A stretch of 64,000 bases of DNA from positions 186,001 through 250,000 of the forward strand of contig OX621171.1 in the NCBI GenBank assembly GCA_951640195.1. Reading direction: 5' to 3'. This document shows positions 58,832 to 64,000 of this stretch, one piece after another. Both the position numbers and the translations under genes were made by a program. The notes under the pieces are model-generated. The model had not been told where the DNA came from, made no database searches, and saw only the letters and a program-made list of their open reading frames with translations. Source of the stretch: Porpolomopsis calyptriformis. Its lineage: Eukaryota > Basidiomycota > Agaricomycetes > Agaricales > Hygrophoraceae. Position 1 is the first letter of the stretch; each line of letters opens with the position of its first letter.

Positions 58832-61831
58832 ATGTCTGGACAGTCTCAAGTCCAATCTCAGTTTACACGCACCCCAGACATGATGCCCCTTCTGGGACAG
58901 AAGTCTGCTCCATCTAAGTTCAGTGGAAGCCATGAACAGATCAAGCGCTTCCTCAGACACTTTAATCAGTTATGTAAAGTTTACAATGTACCTGATGTGG
59001 AGAAGGGTGAACACCTCATTGACTACTGTTCTAGTAAAGTAGTCCAGTTAATTGAAGCCCTTGAAAGCTATAGGACCAATGATTGGCCCAAGCTGGAAGC
59101 TGATCTCAATAGGTACTATGATGCTGCCTTAAAGGAAACTCGATACATTGTCAAAGACCTCCTCTCTTTCACTCGTAAGTGGAAGACTAGGCAAATCCAT
59201 TCATTAACACGTTGGAAGAAGTATGAAAGAAGATTCATCACTATTGCAGGATGGCTACAAGCCAAGCAGAGAATCTCAGAAGACGAACAAGCTGCTTATT
59301 TCTGGAATGGAATTAACAAGACTCTCAGACAGGTGATTGAAGCCAGACTTATTAATGCTTCTGGAACCACCCCTCTGGATGTTACTTCCCCATTCCCTAT
59401 GAAGAAAGTAATCAAAGTAGCTGAAGTGTTATTTGAACGTAATCGGTTTGATATCAACCTAGCTGACTCTGACTCAGATATTCCTGGAAGGGATGATGAA
59501 ACAGAGTCAGACACATCTAGTGATAACTCTTCATCATTTGATGAAGAAAGTGAAGTCGAAAGGAGACCTAGAAGGAAGAAGAAGAATAATGGTAAGAAGT
59601 CCCATAAGAGCAGATGGGATTCTGATGATGAAGATCTCAAGAAACCCTCGAAGAAGACCAGTCAGAAGAAAGAAGATCACAAGGGTAAGAAGGCATCTAG
59701 CAAGTCTACTACTCCAGTCCAAGATGAAGTAGAATCTCTTGTCAAAGAGATGGGAAAACTCTCCCTAGATGATTTACGCTATGGACTTGCCTACTATAAA
59801 GCCCTCAAACTTGATCCTGATATAGCTAGGTGTATCAAACCACCTACTCTTCGAGTATCTTCACCAAGATCTTCTATGCTTCCCTCTTCAAACACATTCC
59901 CTATATCCAATACTAGTCCCAGGAATACTGGAGACACAATCACCTGTTATGGTTGTGGAAGTAAAGGACATGGAATGTCTAGTTGTCCCAAGATTGATGA
60001 ACTCATTGCTTCAGGCACACTTATACGTGATGCAAATAGGAAGCTAGTATTCAAGAATGGTGCTTTTATTCGTCGACTCCCTGAAGAGACCTTTATCCAA
60101 GCTGTAGCAAGACTCACTCAAGACAAGACTAAGCCCATCCAGACTCATTTCCTTACTCTGCAAAGTGATTGCTCAGATTACTACCTATCAGAACCTGAGT
60201 TTGAAAAAGATGATTCAGGAGTATATGTAATCCCAGCCACTGAGTATGAGCCAGAAGTCCAGGATGAGGATGTACAAGTTATGGCAGCAGACAGAGTCCC
60301 TCACAAGATTACTACAGCTAGGAAGGAAGTATTTGATGGAGTCTATCCCCCTATAAAGTCTAGGACCAAAGGGAAAGAAAGCACAGCTGCTACCCAAGGT
60401 TCTCACCCATTCCCAAGCACTACACCTAAAGCTGCCCCCTTACGATTCCAAACTCATCTCCCAACTGAGGTACTGAAGCCTCATCACGACAAAGACTTTA
60501 TTAAGGCACTGCCTACACCTATTGATGCCAGAGTTAAACGAATTCCTCCCACAGAAATTAATAAAGATATTAACATGAAGGATATAACTAGAAAATCCAG
60601 AGCTAAACAGACTGCACCCCTACCCCAAGATACCACAGAATTAGCACCCCAAGTCTCTACTAAATCTCCAGTACGTCAATCAGAGATATCCTCTACAATT
60701 GGCGACAACCAGGTAGTTAATCAGATTCTTGATACATCAGTTACCCTGAAAGTCAGAGAAGTCCTGGGATCATCCAAGGAAATATCTGATAAACTCTCAG
60801 AAATGATCAAAAGGAAGAATGTGAAGACTGCTGTTTTAGCTACTTCCTTTCTCACTAGAGACAGAGAGGAACTGATCAAGCTCCAGGTTGAATGTGATAA
60901 GTGCCCTGTATCTGCTATCATTGACACAGGATCCCAATTGAATGTGGTTAGTAAGGATGCATGGAAATTAATCCTTCAGAGACCTAGGGACCTAACTAAG
61001 ACATTAGTTATGAATGATGCTAATGGAGGTGTAGGAACCCTTGCTGGATTGGTATCTAATGTCCCATTAACCTGTGGAGGTATTACTACCTATGCCAATC
61101 TCTTTATTGGGGAGTCAGTCCCCTTTGATTTGTTACTTGGACGCCCATGGCTACGTGATAATCTAGTTACCATTGATGAAAGAACAGAGGGAACTTACCT
61201 CTTGTTCAAGCACCCAAAGAATCCAGAGGCCAAATATGAGATATTTGTAGCCCCTCAGGTTCCCTCCTTAGGGTACCACATTAATCCAAGCCCACTTGTT
61301 AGGCCTGAGGTAGCAGTATGTGCTGCACTTACCAATACGGCCACTGGAAGTAGTTCAAGCCCAGCCGTCGATGGGCCTGTGAGTTCTAAGCTCCGCTCGA
61401 ACTTACTTCCAAAAGCGTCGGTACCGACCATAACCTCGGGACCGACAGAGAACAATAAGAATTCGAGCTCAGACGTGATATATCCTATTATGGGTATTAC
61501 AAATCCTCCGAAAAACGGACTCCGAGACGGAGGTTTATTGTTTTTTAGCGCATATCTGACTGAATTAGTTACTAACAATGGGAATTCTATTTTTAAAGAT
61601 GCCACCACTGTTCCCAATAAGCATATAAGTCCAAAATTTATTCCAAAGAGGCAATCGTTACTGCTAAAAACGATGCCTCATGCCCAGACTATGTCCCAAA
61701 GCGCTCCCTACGTCCATGTGACCCCCTTTTTACCGCCCCCCTTTTCCCCCAACATTCTCCCGCTCCCAGTACACGTCGACTGGGGACCCCTCCCTCATGA
61801 GGGCCCCGATATGTTCAGTCTGATGACGTGA
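58832..61831 (+). CDS. E8 gag-protease polyprotein, 999 aa, intact
   Basis: Open from ATG 58832 to TGA 61829. A gag core (residues about 25-215: KFSGSHEQIKRFLRHFNQLC, HSLTRWKKYERRFITIAGWL) leads to an acidic then Lys-rich linker, a CCHC zinc knuckle (C-Y-G-C...H...C, residues about 372-385, spacing CX2CX4HX4C), a long Pro/Ser/Thr spacer and a retropepsin domain (AIIDTGSQLNVVS, catalytic Asp near residue 698; LLLGRPWL near 765). Gag would form the particle and the protease would mature it. There is no internal stop, in contrast to every other element here, so this is the youngest or best protected copy. The same frame stays open beyond the terminal TGA, which fits a CGA changed to TGA. Confidence 0.9.
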   Translation: MSGQSQVQSQFTRTPDMMPLLGQKSAPSKFSGSHEQIKRFLRHFNQLCKVYNVPDVEKGEHLIDYCSSKVVQLIEALESYRTNDWPKLEADLNRYYDAALKETRYIVKDLLSFTRKWKTRQIHSLTRWKKYERRFITIAGWLQAKQRISEDEQAAYFWNGINKTLRQVIEARLINASGTTPLDVTSPFPMKKVIKVAEVLFERNRFDINLADSDSDIPGRDDETESDTSSDNSSSFDEESEVERRPRRKKKNNGKKSHKSRWDSDDEDLKKPSKKTSQKKEDHKGKKASSKSTTPVQDEVESLVKEMGKLSLDDLRYGLAYYKALKLDPDIARCIKPPTLRVSSPRSSMLPSSNTFPISNTSPRNTGDTITCYGCGSKGHGMSSCPKIDELIASGTLIRDANRKLVFKNGAFIRRLPEETFIQAVARLTQDKTKPIQTHFLTLQSDCSDYYLSEPEFEKDDSGVYVIPATEYEPEVQDEDVQVMAADRVPHKITTARKEVFDGVYPPIKSRTKGKESTAATQGSHPFPSTTPKAAPLRFQTHLPTEVLKPHHDKDFIKALPTPIDARVKRIPPTEINKDINMKDITRKSRAKQTAPLPQDTTELAPQVSTKSPVRQSEISSTIGDNQVVNQILDTSVTLKVREVLGSSKEISDKLSEMIKRKNVKTAVLATSFLTRDREELIKLQVECDKCPVSAIIDTGSQLNVVSKDAWKLILQRPRDLTKTLVMNDANGGVGTLAGLVSNVPLTCGGITTYANLFIGESVPFDLLLGRPWLRDNLVTIDERTEGTYLLFKHPKNPEAKYEIFVAPQVPSLGYHINPSPLVRPEVAVCAALTNTATGSSSSPAVDGPVSSKLRSNLLPKASVPTITSGPTENNKNSSSDVIYPIMGITNPPKNGLRDGGLLFFSAYLTELVTNNGNSIFKDATTVPNKHISPKFIPKRQSLLLKTMPHAQTMSQSAPYVHVTPFLPPPFSPNILPLPVHVDWGPLPHEGPDMFSLMT

Positions 61832-63893
61832 GCCATCGCTGAGCGGATAGTCCACCCCACGGCTCCCTCCGCTACCTTCATGGTCGTGTCCCCTTACGCC
61901 CAACGGTTCCCTCCACAATTGGACGAGCGCGGGATCCCGTTCGAACACGGGATCCTCCTCAACGCTACTCTCGCGGCCATCACGTCTGACAATCCTTACG
62001 CCCCCCCCTCTGTGAGGGTGGGGCAACTGTACTTCAAGTTTTACCCCAACGCGTTGGCAGTCGGGGAAGTAGCCCTGGCCGCGCCCCCTCCTTCCCCGGG
62101 TGCTGGGGGCTCTCGCATCCCCACCAAGCCATCTCCAGCCTGGAGAAGTGGCCCAGAAGTAATTTGTGAGTACCTGGAAGAAGTAAATCAAATGGAAACT
62201 GACGTACCTCCAGTGATGCGGTGCGTCGACGCTTTCCATCCCCCCACTCGCGACCCGCGAATGGACCCACCCGGGTCCAATCGCTACGTCCCTGCCCCCT
62301 CGTCCGTCGACCACGACTATGAGGGTGACGACGCCAACACGGAGATGTCGTCGCCCATGGAGGTAGAGCGCGGGTGGGGCGATTACCCAGTCGACAGTCA
62401 GGAGCTGTGCGCGCCCCTGTCGCCCCCGCCCATGGTTTTACTTGCTACGTCTGCGCGACCCCCCCCCACCTGTTCATCACCCTCTCCCGCTCCGACGCCC
62501 CCTCAGTGATGCCCAGTCGTCACTCGACGCACAGTGGGCCCGGACCCGCGACTCAGTGTCGCCCCCGCCTCCACCGCCGACTTCCCCATTCAACGCGGTC
62601 GGCCTAGCCCCCACAACCACAGCCGTCCATGTCCCTGCCCGATGCCCGGCTAACGACACCCCGACGTCGTTAGTCCATTCGTATGGGCGCACCTACGTGC
62701 GCCCCTGCGCTCAGTCCTACCCAGAGTGGGACCACGGCGCATATGACTGCCCACCAGCCCCTGCACTTCGCTATTCCCCACTCCCCCCCATCGACACATG
62801 CGACGAGCGCCCGACCGCTCGTCGCACCCCCTTGTTCCTCCCGTCACCGCCCACTTCCGTGTCCGATAACAACGGCATTTACCGCCCGTCGCGCCCTTCC
62901 CTCGATTCCCCCCCATATACCCCGTACTCACCCACTGACGTAATGTACGACAGCAGTGTGTCCCTGCGCGAGCGCGGGGACCCCTTCATAAATACGTCGT
63001 ATGATAGATATCACGAGTATGTAAATGGTGCCGGGCACCATTGGGATGTCCGCACGGAATCAGATGCTTCCTCTGATTCTGATATTTCCTCGGAAGATGA
63101 TGTATCTTTTGTATACCCCTCCAATACATTATCTTCTCTTTACATGTCTGATCTAAGTCACAATCAAGAGACTGATATCTGTCCTCCCCCCCCTATGAAA
63201 CCTATGATCTTCAGAGACACCCCCAATACCCTTACTTCCCTTCAGTCAACCCACTATCCAGAGCAGAACCTGCTCAACCAGTTGCAGGCAGAGCCTGTAC
63301 TCAGCTCAGCAGAGCCCATCTACATCCTGAATATCACAGCCAAGGGGGAAGGCTTGCCTTTACCCACATGCCCCACTATGCAGTCCCTCATTGGGCCTGA
63401 CCATTTCATTGACAGTGCCAAGGTCCACCTAGCCTTCTTGGCTGGAATCCGCAAGGCCCTTCATACATGTATTGGGCATACTGCCACTATCCTCAACACC
63501 CCTGCCTGGAAGACTTATGTCCATACCATGCCAGTCAGTAACCCAGCCCACCATTACTTTCTATACCACAGCCAACTGTTCCCTCATTGGAGGAAAGAAG
63601 ACTCATGCACCCCATACCAGATGCCTTGGTGCCCTCATCCTAGTCCATTTGTTTTTCCTGTTGAGCAGGAGAGAGCTGGGTGTAACCCATTGCTCTCAGA
63701 AGAGGAAGCAGAGTTTTTTCTGTATTCAGCTGCTGTATTTCAAGCAGCAAACAGACTACTTCTTGCTGATGCAATCAATGCAGTTCTTAACATGGAATTT
63801 CGTAACCCCTCCCTCATCTCAGATCTGTTTAATGAAGGGTACTTTGGTCCTTACTTTAACACCAGAGACCTTCAGGTTTATCCTCAGGATTAA
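61832..63893 (+). pseudogene. E8 downstream ORF of unknown function, one stop and one frame change
   Basis: In frame with gag, after TGA 61829, AIAERIVHPTAPSATF and further sequence run to TGA 62507. The reading continues in another frame (62442 to TAA at 63891-63893), the change falling at or after a run of nine C (62459-62467). The first part is Pro/Asp-rich and very GC-rich (DAFHPPTRDPRMDPP, VDHDYEGDDANTEM). The last third is AT-richer with a helical region (HFIDSAKVHLAFLAGIRKAL, AEFFLYSAAVFQAANRLLLA). No RT, RNase H or integrase motif is seen. Such proline-rich blocks occur, as I remember, next to gag in mushroom Ty3 elements. Function unknown. pol must lie outside the window or be absent. 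Confidence 0.6.
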
Positions 63894-64000
63894 ACCTACA
63901 GCCAACTCCCTCTCCCATATGCAAAACTCACTTACTTTGTCCCCTGCACCAAGATACCCTCTTCTATGCTCAGACCAATCATTTTGCCCACTGTTCTCCT
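63894..64000. other. Window end, no gene seen
   Basis: The remaining 107 bp show no supported ORF. They probably still belong to element E8. Confidence 0.5.

Noticed and set aside
59296..59640. Minus-strand ORF of 114 aa opposite E8 gag
   Set aside because: Ser/Leu-rich mirror of the Asp/Lys-rich gag linker. No independent support.

Overview
The window looks like genomic DNA of a basidiomycete fungus of class Agaricomycetes (mushroom-forming). This rests on many short introns of about 40-80 bp with GT-AG or GC-AG ends, and on gene families expanded in these fungi: a FunK1 protein kinase, a Plavaka transposase, a NACHT-WD40 protein, a JmjC-like protein and long cysteine/HECT-like proteins. 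Ty3/gypsy LTR retrotransposons are dense. I saw no bacterial-style operons, rRNA, CRISPR array or clear tRNA gene.

Layout. (1) 1-4526: right part of chromodomain Ty3 element E1 (+), with a second ORF whose N-terminus copies the histone H3 tail around K9, then an LTR. (2) 4671-8354: fossil Plavaka DNA transposon. (3) 8355-28824: a gene island with FunK1 kinase (-), DDE-integrase-like gene (-), an unknown gene with a viroplasmin-like start (-), a 12-exon HECT-like gene (+), a decayed NACHT-WD40 gene (-), a truncated SNARE gene (-), an unknown five-exon gene (+) and a JmjC-like gene (+). (4) 28825-30040: gene-free, palindrome-rich DNA with a possible solo LTR. (5) 30041-39953: LTR-bounded Ty3 element E3 (-) with four extra ORFs after integrase. 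(6) 39954-52891: Ty3 element E4 (-), split by LTR-bounded element E5 (+, 41726-50731). E5 carries an antisense spliced gene for a coiled-coil protein with a Zn2Cys6-type cysteine cluster. (7) 52892-55988: element E6 (+), whose chromodomain is split by a solo LTR with a perfect 5-bp target duplication. (8) 55989-57523: gag fragment E7 (-) and a small spliced gene (-). (9) 57692-end: 5' part of element E8 (+), the best preserved element. It has a long regulatory LTR, a primer site, an intact gag-protease ORF and a GC-rich downstream ORF.

E1, E3, E4, E5 and E6 are inactivated in the same way. Long single frames are cut mostly by TGA codons at expected Arg (CGA) or Trp (TGG) positions, and several catalytic Asp codons have become Asn. 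This is the footprint expected of C-to-T decay of methylated repeats, much of it at CpG. E8 and the island genes largely escape it. Family names come from my recognition of sequence patterns, not from a database search. Exon joins were made by hand from splice sites and reading phase.
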